Positions 18,083-24,353 of a stretch of 35,471 bases of DNA are shown piece after piece. Position numbers and translations under genes: made by a program. The stretch's first letter is position 1. Each line of letters begins with the position of its first letter. Under the pieces are notes generated by a model. That model searched no databases. It saw nothing but the letters and a program-made list of their open reading frames with translations, and was not told the DNA's origin. Source of the stretch: a virus; the IMG/VR virus record IMGVR_UViG_3300048591_001657, positions 1 through 35,471 of that record, one strand, 5' to 3'.

Positions 18083-18585
18083 TAATTACTCCCGCCACTC
18101 CTGGTTATTCGAACGTTCAGGCCTTCGCCTTCATCGTCATCGAAAACACCTAAATGCTTCGCGAGCATTTCGAGAGCGCGTATCTTGTCGTAGCGACGGA
18201 CCTTCCGCACAACAGTAATCACCTTTCCGTCCTCCTGCTTTTCCTCCGTCGTATCAATACCTGAAATCGTCGCAGCAGTGTCAGGATCCATTTGGTGCAA
18301 ACTCTTTAAGGAGCCATCCTCATTATAGGCGCCCCTCAGAGAGGTAAAGGCCAGGCGGCTTATCTCAAAAACAACCCGCTCCTGCGTAACACCTGCAGCA
18401 GCAGCGCGCAATTTGAAAAGCTCTTGAATCTTTTTTTGGACTAGAGGTTTCTGTAGCAACTGATAAGCGAGACTGGAAGCGTTTGCCTTAGTGTAACCGG
18501 CGCGCATAGCTGCCTGAGTTCCATTGAAATCAACAATGTACTCATTACAAAACAACAACTGTTTCGGGTTAAGCTCTTTGGACAT
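18082..18585 (-). CDS. terS: Terminase small subunit
   Basis: 167 residues of the Terminase_2 type: N-terminal MSKELNPKQLLFCNEYIVDFNG with the typical helix-turn-helix that follows (TQAAMRAGYTKANASSLAYQLL), then a helical oligomerisation region and a C-terminal acidic segment (GVFDDDEGEG). It recognises the packaging site and recruits TerL. It is the first gene of the late block, 17 bases after a well-placed -7 box. The stop overlaps the TerL start by one base. Confidence 0.93.
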   Translation of the reverse strand: MSKELNPKQLLFCNEYIVDFNGTQAAMRAGYTKANASSLAYQLLQKPLVQKKIQELFKLRAAAAGVTQERVVFEISRLAFTSLRGAYNEDGSLKSLHQMDPDTAATISGIDTTEEKQEDGKVITVVRKVRRYDKIRALEMLAKHLGVFDDDEGEGLNVRITRSGGSN

Positions 18586-18601
18586 ACATCTCTGTGCTGT
18601 T

Positions 18602-18633
18602 CAAAAGTAAGACGAAAAATACAAGTTTTCAAC
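18602..18633 (-). promoter_or_regulatory. Putative late promoter upstream of terS
   Basis: On the minus strand, TACTTTTG at 18609-18602 fits the Bacteroidota -7 consensus TAnnTTTG exactly, and GTTG at 18633-18630 sits 20 bases upstream in place of TTTG (three of four match). The box ends 17 bases before the terS ATG, so the leader would be about ten bases. It could drive the packaging, head and tail genes. Spacing and sequence are read directly; activity is inferred. Confidence 0.6.
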
Positions 18634-18650
18634 TATTTCTGAACTTTCGA

Positions 18651-18662
18651 TTTCACGTGAAA
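18651..18662. promoter_or_regulatory. 12-bp palindrome at the putative late promoter
   Basis: TTTCACGTGAAA is a perfect palindrome lying 17 bases upstream of the -33-like element, around position -60. This is where an activator could sit. No regulator for it is identified in the window. Confidence 0.4.
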
Positions 18663-18868
18663 CACTTGAATTAAATGATACACCCTTAATGGGCATCAAT
18701 TGTCCAAAAGAATTTTCTCAAAAAACGGTGAAATCGCTGTGAAAAACTCCTGAAATCCGGTGTGGTGGCTAATTTCAGAAGACATACCGCTTCTTTTCCA
18801 CAGTCTGTTAATATTACTGGGTTGGAATATATTAAATGTCGAAATAAATTCGTGGAAGACGTTAAATT

Positions 18869-18958
18869 AGTAAGCCCGGAAGGGGGTTTCTCAAAAGCCG
18901 TAAAGTAATGCCCTGCAAGGCATCATGTACAGGCCCACTCCCCCTTCCGGGCTTTACT
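18869..18958. ncRNA. Long stem-loop, possible structured RNA
   Basis: Arms AGTAAGCCCGGAAGGGGG (18869-18886) and CCCCCTTCCGGGCTTTACT (18940-18958) pair over 18 bases with a single bulge. The 53-base interior holds a second stem, ATGCC/GGCAT, with a six-base loop at 18908-18923. In the minus direction the RNA would lie about 280 bases before terS. It could be a stable small RNA, an untranslated leader, a transcription attenuator, or a packaging recognition element. It lacks a clear terminator T-run. Strand is undetermined because the fold is nearly symmetric. Confidence 0.45.
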
Positions 18959-18972
18959 TTGTAGACGATAAA

Positions 18973-19006
18973 TATACAAAGTGTATAGTAACTTTGTTAT
19001 CACAAA
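18973..19006. promoter_or_regulatory. Two adjacent inverted repeats in the control region
   Basis: TATACA-AAG-TGTATA at 18973-18987 is a perfect inverted repeat, followed at 18993-19006 by TTTGT-TATC-ACAAA. Plus-strand TAACTTTG between them fits TAnnTTTG but has no TTTG at the right distance and no gene downstream on that strand. They are candidate operators. The rest of the 478-base gap, apart from the promoter, palindrome and stem-loop listed separately, shows no gene. Confidence 0.35.
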
Positions 19007-19063
19007 TTAACTGCAACGTTTCGCTTCGCCCCCTATTAATTACTAACAGGTTGGGGAAAACAT

Positions 19064-19339
19064 TCAAGTTATTTTCGAAACAATCACAATCGTCTCATTA
19101 TTAATTCTTTCAGACTGCCCTTCCACCTCATTCCAACAATCCCTAACACATCGGCCGTAGCGTTGGGGACCTACGCCGGCATAGGTCATTGTGCTGTAAA
19201 GTGTTTTGCGCCCTCGCAATGTAAACTGAACTCCAAAAGGTAATTCACCCAGTCGGTAATTACCTCCTATTTCAATTTCATCGCTTCTGAGCACGCGCCC
19301 GTGCCAGCGACCGTCTGCAGGTTTGGTGTATCGCTTCAT
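19064..19339 (-). CDS. Hypothetical protein
   Basis: 91 residues starting MKRYTKPADGRWHGRVLRSDE, basic and rich in Gly, Arg and Tyr. It reads as a small beta-barrel (IEIGGNYRLGELPFGVQFTLRG), ending in the hydrophobic INNETIVIVSKIT. It is the last gene of the early block before the long control region and follows the next upstream gene after 9 bases. No family recognised. Perhaps an accessory host-directed protein. Confidence 0.65.
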   Translation of the reverse strand: MKRYTKPADGRWHGRVLRSDEIEIGGNYRLGELPFGVQFTLRGRKTLYSTMTYAGVGPQRYGRCVRDCWNEVEGQSERINNETIVIVSKIT

Positions 19340-19348
19340 AAGAATATT

Positions 19349-19726
19349 TTAAAAGAGCCTGGTACAATAACGGAAACCTTGAAAGCCCTTCAGCACTCTC
19401 TTGTATGGACATTTTTCAAACGGACCTGATAGTATCACAAAAGGCTTATCCATGAGTTTTTGCCGGCCCGTTGCACCAAAACCTACTATATCAGCATCCT
19501 GGTTACGGCGAAAGCCGCCGCAGTATACCCGCCCATAGAGTCTGTTAGCCACGATAATGTAAATGTGGTCGATATCCGTTTTCGGAAAGTTTGATATCGT
19601 GTGCATCCAGTAGTTACCTGCTTCATGTCCCGCCATGGTTTCCTGGAATGCCTTCAAAAAAGTTCTCAATCCGCCTTGTTCACTTATCATTTGCTTACCG
19701 AACGTCACGACAATGCCCTCAGGCAT
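19349..19726 (-). CDS. Hypothetical protein, start revised by overlapping microgene
   Basis: 125 residues from the ATG at 19726 (MPEGIVVTFGKQMISEQGG). An ATG 13 codons upstream at 19765 is open, but would put 47 bases of the preceding microgene inside this gene. Using 19726 gives an 8-base overlap, in keeping with the ATGA-type junctions of this operon. The protein has mixed beta/alpha character with Tyr- and Phe-rich stretches (DHIYIIVANRLYGRVYCGGFRR) and a C-terminus with Gly/Phe (FEKCPYKRVLKGFQGFRYC). It slightly resembles the small PUA/ASCH-like nucleic-acid-binding folds, but I do not assign a family. Confidence 0.65.
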   Translation of the reverse strand: MPEGIVVTFGKQMISEQGGLRTFLKAFQETMAGHEAGNYWMHTISNFPKTDIDHIYIIVANRLYGRVYCGGFRRNQDADIVGFGATGRQKLMDKPFVILSGPFEKCPYKRVLKGFQGFRYCTRLF

Positions 19727-19892
19727 AATTGATTGATCTTTCGAATACCCCCTTTCTGTAATCATGGCTATCTGAATTGCGGTAAATACGGTTGTTTTCT
19801 ACGATATTAAATGATACATTGGCTTCAGCTTCCTTTTTGATAAGGTTATAGTAGTAAGTCCGCTTCAGTCTTGTTGCGGGCTCTTTTCTCAT
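19719..19892 (-). CDS. Basic microprotein, 57 residues
   Basis: ATG at 19892-19890 overlaps the stop of the upstream gene as ATGA (19892-19889), and TGA is at 19721-19719. The product, starting MRKEPATRLKRTYYYNLIKK, is basic and tyrosine-rich, with no membrane segment. Two short overlaps, 4 bases at its start and 8 bases at its end if the next gene begins at 19726, make it fit the operon perfectly. I recognise no family; the Arg/Lys-rich first half suggests a nucleic-acid binding role, but that is speculative. Confidence 0.6.
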   Translation of the reverse strand: MRKEPATRLKRTYYYNLIKKEAEANVSFNIVENNRIYRNSDSHDYRKGVFERSINYA

Positions 19893-20224
19893 TTTTTGGG
19901 ATGTGCAAAGGAATTATCACGGCCCGCCGTTATCCGTTCCTGAATTTTATATCGGACAACTACATATCCTTTTCCCTGCATAAATATTTGTGGCGTGCCG
20001 TAATCTTGTTTCGGGCTTTCCCGAATTCTATACCTCACAGCACGATAACCAATCCAGTTCAGATATGCAGTGTCGAAAATGTTGACTTTATTTACCGACC
20101 AATCAGTTTTATAGTATACCGCCCTTACATCGATGGACAGCTTTTTACCCCTAGGCGGGCTGAATTCACGTATCAAAAACGACGCTACAGCACAAACGGT
20201 TAATGCCAGGAAAATGAGTTTCAT
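19889..20224 (-). CDS. Membrane-anchored or secreted hypothetical protein
   Basis: 111 residues. A hydrophobic N-terminus (MKLIFLALTVCAVASFLI) acts as a signal peptide or anchor, followed directly by REFSPPRGKKL. No obvious signal peptidase I site follows, so it is more likely an N-terminal anchor with the rest outside the inner membrane. The remainder is beta-like and rich in Tyr, Val and Arg. Its tail overlaps the next microgene as ATGA. The opposite-strand frame over 19871-20203 is a shadow. Possibly an envelope-acting moron. Confidence 0.7.
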   Translation of the reverse strand: MKLIFLALTVCAVASFLIREFSPPRGKKLSIDVRAVYYKTDWSVNKVNIFDTAYLNWIGYRAVRYRIRESPKQDYGTPQIFMQGKGYVVVRYKIQERITAGRDNSFAHPKK

Positions 20225-20229
20225 GTTGT

Positions 20230-21189
20230 TTATTTTTGATTAATTTGTTGCACTATCCAGTCGTACATTTCAGTCATATAATCACGTGCGCCAACGGCAA
20301 ACATGTCATCGCCGGGATATGAACCGTTTGCCCACTCTATCGCCCGCTCCCTTGTTGGGAAGGGGGATTCATTGGATGGTATTAACTTTAATAAGTCTTC
20401 CAGTTCGTGCCTTCTTTCTATTAGAAAGTTGCTGGTATCTCTTGCGACACGACGCTTAAATTCAGGTTGCGTCATATCCCAACGTTCTTTACATACTTCG
20501 GCGTCTGTTTTTTTAAGATAGGAAATCCGCTTTTCAATCTCTTCCCTGACCCAACTTACGCCGATTGTAGGCGCGGTTTGGGATTTTGCCTTGCCTGCTG
20601 CATTAATCACTTCTTTTAATAAACCATCTTCCTGTGCCAAAACTTTATCGAACCATTCCTCGTGCTGCCTCCTTTGCGCCCTATAGATCGCGCGAGCTCC
20701 GGGCCTTCCTACCGATGCGCCATAGCCAACGACTACTCTTTCAGGGGTATTTTGTACGTTCGATAACGGTGCATGGCCGTGGGCTGACGGGTATTCCTGC
20801 CCTTGCTGCTTACGGCCCTCTGTAAATCCGGTTTGGTAGATTTTGTAAAGAGGAATCTGAAAATGATGGTAAATGAAGTCATTCGAGATATTTACATCCG
20901 AGAAATTGTAGCTAATCTCGTCGTCCATATCAAACCACTTCACATCAAATCCTTCGTCTGATGCCCCGGTAACAGTACCGCTAATAATAGTTCCGTCTTC
21001 GTTAAAGGTTCGGACAATCTCCCCTTGCGCCGGGGCGGGTGGTTCAGCCGTATAAGCACTCAAGGCTTTCCGCGCAATATCTCCAAACTGTTGAGGTTTA
21101 AATGGAGGGTCGGCTACATCATCGTATGCGTCGATAGACTGAAGTGCGTCAATTAATATCTGCACTTTCTGTTGATCTTGTTGGGTCAT
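20230..21189 (-). CDS. Multidomain hypothetical protein of the early block
   Basis: 319 residues. The first 50 residues are helical, then comes a small beta domain of about 70 residues (GEIVRTFNEDGTIISGTVTG, VKWFDMDDEISYNFSDVN), a linker, a helical basic region at about 150-240 and an acidic-aromatic C-terminal segment (AVGARDYMTEMYDWIVQQ). It overlaps the upstream gene as ATGA at 21189-21186. The small beta part resembles a chromo- or SH3-like barrel, which would bind a peptide or nucleic acid, but this is a guess. No family recognised. Confidence 0.65.
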   Translation of the reverse strand: MTQQDQQKVQILIDALQSIDAYDDVADPPFKPQQFGDIARKALSAYTAEPPAPAQGEIVRTFNEDGTIISGTVTGASDEGFDVKWFDMDDEISYNFSDVNISNDFIYHHFQIPLYKIYQTGFTEGRKQQGQEYPSAHGHAPLSNVQNTPERVVVGYGASVGRPGARAIYRAQRRQHEEWFDKVLAQEDGLLKEVINAAGKAKSQTAPTIGVSWVREEIEKRISYLKKTDAEVCKERWDMTQPEFKRRVARDTSNFLIERRHELEDLLKLIPSNESPFPTRERAIEWANGSYPGDDMFAVGARDYMTEMYDWIVQQINQK

Positions 21190-21440
21190 AGGGCGTTGTT
21201 TTTATTGATTGGGTTCCATTTATTCCAAGCCGCCACCACGCTATCAGCGGTGTCCGTGATTTTGTTGCAATCTTCATGCTCGCATATAGCTACGAAATGC
21301 ACGTCCTTTCTGCGGCCGGCAACGATTTTCTGAATCTTAGGCAGACATCTGTGAACGATGCACGGGTTCAGTTGGCCCTCATACAAGTGATTCAGCGATT
21401 CACGGCTATGCGTTTTTAATTGAAATTGAATGACGCTCAT
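21186..21440 (-). CDS. Lar-like zinc-finger protein
   Basis: 84 residues from the ATG at 21440, which has AAGGAG five bases upstream. A GTG at 21446, overlapping the previous stop as GTGA, is the alternative. The end has the pattern of phage restriction-alleviation (Lar-like) small zinc proteins: a CEHEDCNK motif, then about ten residues to AVAAWNKW; the first half contains CIVHRC. In Lar families, two Cys pairs bind zinc and a final AWN motif is typical. Such proteins reduce host type I restriction. The resemblance is moderate. Confidence 0.5.
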   Translation of the reverse strand: MSVIQFQLKTHSRESLNHLYEGQLNPCIVHRCLPKIQKIVAGRRKDVHFVAICEHEDCNKITDTADSVVAAWNKWNPINKNNAL

Positions 21441-21442
21441 GC

Positions 21443-21652
21443 TCACTCCTTTTCTTTTAAAAGCAATTGTACTGATAACGGCGATTTGTAATTCAGTATT
21501 CTCATTATATCACGAATACTAAACCCTTCTTTTCGCAAAACATGCGCATATTGTTTACGCCTATTTATCAGGCTTGCAGGCATTTTTTTCGGTGCTGATA
21601 TTTTCCCTCGACCTTTACAAATTGGGCATTTTATGTTGTCGTGTTGGGTCAT
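21443..21652 (-). CDS. Zinc knuckle plus helix-turn-helix microprotein
   Basis: 69 residues. Residues 9-16 are CPICKGRG, a single DnaJ-type CxxCxGxG half-finger. Residues about 25-65 form a helical segment (QYAHVLRKEGFSIRDIMRIL) that reads like a resolvase-type helix-turn-helix, followed by a basic end. It overlaps the preceding gene as ATGA and abuts the next. Two such chains could complete a zinc site in a dimer. It may be a small DNA-binding regulator. Confidence 0.6.
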   Translation of the reverse strand: MTQHDNIKCPICKGRGKISAPKKMPASLINRRKQYAHVLRKEGFSIRDIMRILNYKSPLSVQLLLKEKE

Positions 21653-21951
21653 GAGTTATCGTTTGTGCCCGTAGGGGCGGTGGTGTTTGGGTAATTGTAT
21701 TTTTTCTTTAACTCTTTAACCATTTTTCTGACATCACCATATTTCATATTTCTGTAAGAAGCATACCGCTTAATAAATTCCTCTGTTTTGCAAAATGGGC
21801 ACGGGAAATCATCCCCTTGCTCATAAAGCATTCCATTTCCATCACACTTATCCAAATCATATAATTTCCCATCAATGCAAGTAGCGTCGGGATAACTTGC
21901 ACCAAAAAACGGAAACTCGGGGCATCCATTTATATTTTCAACTGCTTCCAT
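21649..21951 (-). CDS. Hypothetical CxxC protein
   Basis: 100 residues with Cys at about residue 10, CID in the middle, and DFPCPFCKTEEFIKRY at 48-63, whose CPFC pair may bind zinc with earlier cysteines (C10, C25, C36). The C-terminus is basic and helical, with a Thr/Asn-rich tail. The ATG is 2 bases after the stop of the upstream gene, and its stop overlaps the next gene as ATGA. Likely a small metal-binding early protein of unknown role. Confidence 0.65.
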   Translation of the reverse strand: MEAVENINGCPEFPFFGASYPDATCIDGKLYDLDKCDGNGMLYEQGDDFPCPFCKTEEFIKRYASYRNMKYGDVRKMVKELKKKYNYPNTTAPTGTNDNS

Positions 21952-21953
21952 AT

Positions 21954-22289
21954 TTATTTATCGCCCATCTGGGCCAGTTTGGTTAGTAATCCGTTTGCAA
22001 GCTGCCTTGATCCGTTACAATTTGATACCTGTGCAATAGCCGTCAAGGTGCCTTTAATTTCCATTAGCAAATCATGCGGCACTGGTCGCGTCCCTTCCGG
22101 CAGCGGGCGCAGGTAAACAGCATCTTCAAACTCGTCAGGTAAATCAAGCCATCTACCGTTCTGAAATGTATGTGGGTATATTACCCTGTGTGAACATCTC
22201 CTGTATATTAAATCGTAAGTACCGTTTTCTAGCCCCTCCGTCTCGGTGATAGGGGTCAGAGCGTACAGGGGTAAGGTGTGTTTGCTCAT
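21954..22289 (-). CDS. Hypothetical protein
   Basis: 111 residues starting MSKHTLPLYALTPITETEG. The middle (DLIYRRCSHRVIYPHTFQNG) is beta-like, and the C-terminal third helical (LMEIKGTLTAIAQVSNCNGS). No signal peptide or metal motif. It overlaps the preceding microgene as ATGA at 22289-22286. The family is not recognised. As part of a chain of short early genes it may be an accessory host-takeover protein. Confidence 0.65.
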   Translation of the reverse strand: MSKHTLPLYALTPITETEGLENGTYDLIYRRCSHRVIYPHTFQNGRWLDLPDEFEDAVYLRPLPEGTRPVPHDLLMEIKGTLTAIAQVSNCNGSRQLANGLLTKLAQMGDK

Positions 22290-22393
22290 GGTTTATGTTT
22301 AAAGTAGTGTTTGCAAATAAGAAAGCCAGCAATGATGCCGATTCCAATACCTTGAATGAACCAATAAATCATTATCATTACCTCTCTATCCAT
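22286..22393 (-). CDS. 35-residue single-pass membrane microprotein
   Basis: Too short for a usual length cutoff. ATG at 22393-22391, TGA at 22288-22286, overlapping the next ATG as ATGA. The product is a 7-residue polar start (MDREVMI), a hydrophobic core of about 20 residues (MIYWFIQGIGIGIIAGFLI) and a basic end (KHYFKHKP). The positive-inside rule puts the C-terminus in the cytoplasm. It is preceded by one copy of the repeated GC-rich spacer. Candidates are holin-like, regulatory or superinfection-exclusion roles; none can be shown. Confidence 0.6.
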   Translation of the reverse strand: MDREVMIMIYWFIQGIGIGIIAGFLICKHYFKHKP

Positions 22394-22408
22394 TATACTA
22401 TTTTCATT

Positions 22409-22438
22409 TTACCCCCACCATCAGGCGGGGAGGGGTTA
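22409..22438. repeat. GC-rich intergenic spacer repeat, copy A
   Basis: TTACCCCCACCATCAGGCGG, then GGAGGGGTTA. It lies between the 92-residue gene and the 35-residue microgene, and on the transcribed strand begins with the TAA stop of the upstream gene. It shares the C-run, middle and G-run with copies B and C, and can form a CCCC/GGGG stem. Confidence 0.7.
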
Positions 22439-22714
22439 AGATTTCTTTTTCTTGCTCAATGCTTCCCGAACTCGCCTCGCCATTTCATTTCTATCAATTT
22501 CAATGGCACCTTTTCGTACAGCCAACAGCCTCTTGGTCGCGGTAAGGTCATAGTGCGGAATTGCGGTACCTGGTTTATCATCCAGCCAGCTTCGCTTCAT
22601 TCCGATACTTTCAGCGAACTGATGGAGCTCTTCCAAATCCCCGTCAGTTGTCATGTGGCACGACGGACCATATTTCCAGCCGTAGTCAATAAGCATGTCT
22701 ACAAAAATTGCCAT
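22436..22714 (-). CDS. DUF4031 family protein
   Basis: 92 residues. It matches the DUF4031 pattern: N-terminal MAIFVDMLIDYGW, a CHMTTDGDLEELHQFAESIGM segment, then PHYDLTATKRLLAVRKGAIEI before a basic end. These small proteins occur widely in phages and bacteria; their function is not established, although conserved His and Asp residues (H20, D24, H54, D56) suggest an enzyme or metal site. It is flanked on both sides by copies of the GC-rich spacer. Start MAIF is the only reasonable ATG. Confidence 0.8.
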   Translation of the reverse strand: MAIFVDMLIDYGWKYGPSCHMTTDGDLEELHQFAESIGMKRSWLDDKPGTAIPHYDLTATKRLLAVRKGAIEIDRNEMARRVREALSKKKKS

Positions 22715-22723
22715 ACTTTCATT

Positions 22724-22757
22724 CCCGCCATTACCCCGGCAGGGGGAGGGGTTAATG
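22724..22757. repeat. GC-rich intergenic spacer repeat, copy B
   Basis: CCGCCATTACCCCGGCAGGG, then GGAGGGGTTAATGG. The ends CCATTACCCC and GGGGTTAATGG pair as a near-perfect inverted repeat with one bulge. On the transcribed strand it starts at the stop codon of the 104-residue gene and ends close to the next ATG. Confidence 0.75.
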
Positions 22758-23066
22758 GTTCGTTTGATTTAGTTCTGTTTCTGCTTTTCGGATTGTTCTC
22801 CACATCCATTCATAGAAATAATTATCAAGATTAACCCGTTGCGCCCTTTCATTGAAATAGCAATACTTTAAGGTCTTTCCCCCGTCGTTTCTCTCCCATA
22901 CCGCGTTAAACATAAATTGAGAAAAACTCTTACCTCGGTCATCGCCACTTAAAAAATCCTGGATTTTCTGCCTAAAAAAACGGCAGTCAGCTTCAGAGCT
23001 ATCGTACACAAAAACCCTTTTGTAGAGTGTTTTGTCGCTAACTATTTTTGGGTTGTCTCGATTCAT
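22752..23066 (-). CDS. Hypothetical protein
   Basis: 104 residues from the ATG at 23066 (MNRDNPKIVSDK), with GGAGAGG just upstream and a GTG at 23069 as a less likely start. Beta/alpha mix with several aromatic clusters (YKRVFVYDSSEADCRFF, NYFYEWMWRTIRK). No motif. It is bracketed by copies B and C of the GC-rich spacer. Unknown function; charged and soluble. Confidence 0.65.
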   Translation of the reverse strand: MNRDNPKIVSDKTLYKRVFVYDSSEADCRFFRQKIQDFLSGDDRGKSFSQFMFNAVWERNDGGKTLKYCYFNERAQRVNLDNYFYEWMWRTIRKAETELNQTNH

Positions 23067-23077
23067 CACCTCTCCGC

Positions 23078-23105
23078 ACCATTACCCCGGCACGGGGGGG
23101 GTTAC
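23078..23105. repeat. GC-rich intergenic spacer repeat, copy C
   Basis: ACCATTACCCCGGCACGGGG, then GGGGTTAC. It contains a run of eight G on the plus strand and has the same ACCATTACCCCGGCA opening as copy B. It lies between the 125-residue gene and the 104-residue gene, again beginning at the upstream stop codon. Confidence 0.7.
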
Positions 23106-23479
23106 ATTTCGGGTGATACATGTTGAATATTGATGCCGGGGTAATAAGCCAAACAATCCTCGGTAGGATCGCAACAGTTATCAATCAGAATGTCAGCGGC
23201 CCAAAACACACGTCGCCATGAAGTTGAAGCAGCCTGGAATTTCCTTACCAAAAATTCATACATCAAAGCCCGGTTATCTACTTCGTCGCTTTCATCTTCC
23301 TGCAGTTCCTTTTTGATTTTCAGGATTAGCTGCTTATCCTCATCTTCGTCGTCTAAGTCTTCCCAATTATCCTCTGGGGCAATAAAAGAATATCTCGCTC
23401 TCTCCAATGACATTTCCGCTGCATTCATAAATGCCTGAACAGCGTCCAAATCTTCACGATCTGCTTTAGCTAATTTCAT
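23102..23479 (-). CDS. Acidic hypothetical protein
   Basis: 125 residues with many Asp/Glu, including EDNWEDLDDEDEDKQ, in an otherwise helical chain, ending in a Cys-containing segment (NCCDPTEDCLAYYPG). Its ATG at 23479 overlaps the true frame end of the zinc-finger gene as ATGA. Highly acidic early phage proteins sometimes mimic DNA or bind basic host proteins; nothing here proves that. No family recognised. Confidence 0.65.
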   Translation of the reverse strand: MKLAKADREDLDAVQAFMNAAEMSLERARYSFIAPEDNWEDLDDEDEDKQLILKIKKELQEDESDEVDNRALMYEFLVRKFQAASTSWRRVFWAADILIDNCCDPTEDCLAYYPGINIQHVSPEM

Positions 23480-23586
23480 CCCTTACCTCCTTTTTCTGTG
23501 TGGATTCTTTCTGCAATAACTGCTTCGGCTTCACCAGGATGCTTTTTCTTCATGTGTTCAGCCAGGTTCTGAAACGTTCGATTTCA
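23476..23586 (-). other. In-frame continuation beyond TGA completing a C2H2-type finger
   Basis: Reading through the TGA gives 35 further codons: NRTFQNLAEHMKKKHP, then a helical tail to the final TGA at 23478-23476. That stop overlaps the next ATG as ATGA. The retained pattern (C, two residues, the TGA position, then H-x4-H) means this was a functional frame very recently or is still read. It is either a nonsense change, a base error, or recoding. Other genes here use TGA as a normal stop, which argues against wholesale reassignment. Confidence 0.7.
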
Positions 23587-23949
23587 ACACGGGCAAACGC
23601 CAGCATAAACCCGACGCAACTTGTTTTTCGCTTTTGCTGCCTGTATCTTCTGGCCAATGGCCAAACGCTTTTCCCTGTCAGCCTCTTCCTGCCAGTATCT
23701 TATCCGATTATTCTTACGCTCGATTTCTTCCTGTTTTTGCTCAAGCTCCTTTTTCAGTTTCTCGACCTTTGAAACACTGTAGCATTGGTGATGCCCATTA
23801 GGACAATAAAATCCTGTCCCCTGCTCTAAAAAATTGCGTCGAAGATTATGAGGAACACCGAAAGGCACCCCGCAACTAAAGCACACAATTACTTCCATGT
23901 GTACCATTGAATCGTATTTAATGCCTTCCGCGTTGAGAATTGTAGACAT
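23584..23949 (-). CDS. Zinc-finger coiled-coil protein, stopped inside its second finger
   Basis: 121 residues to the TGA at 23586-23584. An N-terminal zinc site (CFSCG, then CPNGHHQC), a coiled coil at about 62-105 (KVEKLKKELEQKQEEIERK), and an end RVYAGVCPC. In the phage family it resembles, the chain continues as CPCC followed by an aromatic and a HxxxxH pair, a second finger. Here the second CxxC Cys codon is TGA. The next 35 codons are open, as described in the separate entry. The first part is intact, so the short form may be partly functional or the gene may be damaged. Confidence 0.8.
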   Translation of the reverse strand: MSTILNAEGIKYDSMVHMEVIVCFSCGVPFGVPHNLRRNFLEQGTGFYCPNGHHQCYSVSKVEKLKKELEQKQEEIERKNNRIRYWQEEADREKRLAIGQKIQAAKAKNKLRRVYAGVCPC

Positions 23950-23956
23950 TGCAAGA

Positions 23957-24343
23957 CTATTTAGGGTTAATGATTTCTACGAAATCAGGCACTTGTAGCT
24001 GAAATATGCCCTGCCAGTTTTTTGTGACAGCATAATCCTTCACATCAAACATGTAGGAAAAATGCCGCAGGTTCGATAGTGGGTAAGCAATCCGACCCGG
24101 AGCGTTTTCAATACAGGCAGCTTTCGCGTCATGATCTGTCATTGCACGCATCTCCCCAACATTTACTAAACAAACTGCTTTGCCGGCAAACGTGCTTCCT
24201 TTTGAAATTCCTTTATCGCAGCAGAAAACCACGTCCCCTGTAAGTTGAGAAAGCCGCCTCATTCTGGTTTCTACAGTCTTGATGCCATAGTAAACTTGGC
24301 TGATATAGGGCTCATTGAGTATTATTGCCGGATAGATTCTCAT
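23957..24343 (-). CDS. ASCH-like domain protein
   Basis: 128 residues from the ATG at 24343 (MRIYPAIILNEPYIS), ten bases after the previous stop. Longer frames start at non-credible upstream codons. The opening IILNEPYISQVYYGIKTVETRMRR is close to the ASCH signature (hydrophobic-x-P-x-x-x-x-I-x-x-G-x-K-x-x-E-x-R), followed by a beta-rich domain with VVFCCDKGI and AGKAVCLVNV. ASCH domains are PUA-like barrels that bind RNA or act on modified nucleosides. In phages they may modify or counter modified bases. The assignment is moderately strong. Confidence 0.7.
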   Translation of the reverse strand: MRIYPAIILNEPYISQVYYGIKTVETRMRRLSQLTGDVVFCCDKGISKGSTFAGKAVCLVNVGEMRAMTDHDAKAACIENAPGRIAYPLSNLRHFSYMFDVKDYAVTKNWQGIFQLQVPDFVEIINPK

Positions 24344-24353
24344 TGAACTTTTT

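Noticed and set aside
18973-18996. Plus-strand promoter from TAACTTTG
   Set aside because: No TTTG at the proper distance and no plus-strand gene downstream.
19871-20203. Plus-strand open frame opposite the membrane-anchored gene
   Set aside because: Its neighbours are all on the minus strand, and the minus frame has a signal-type N-terminus and ATGA junction.
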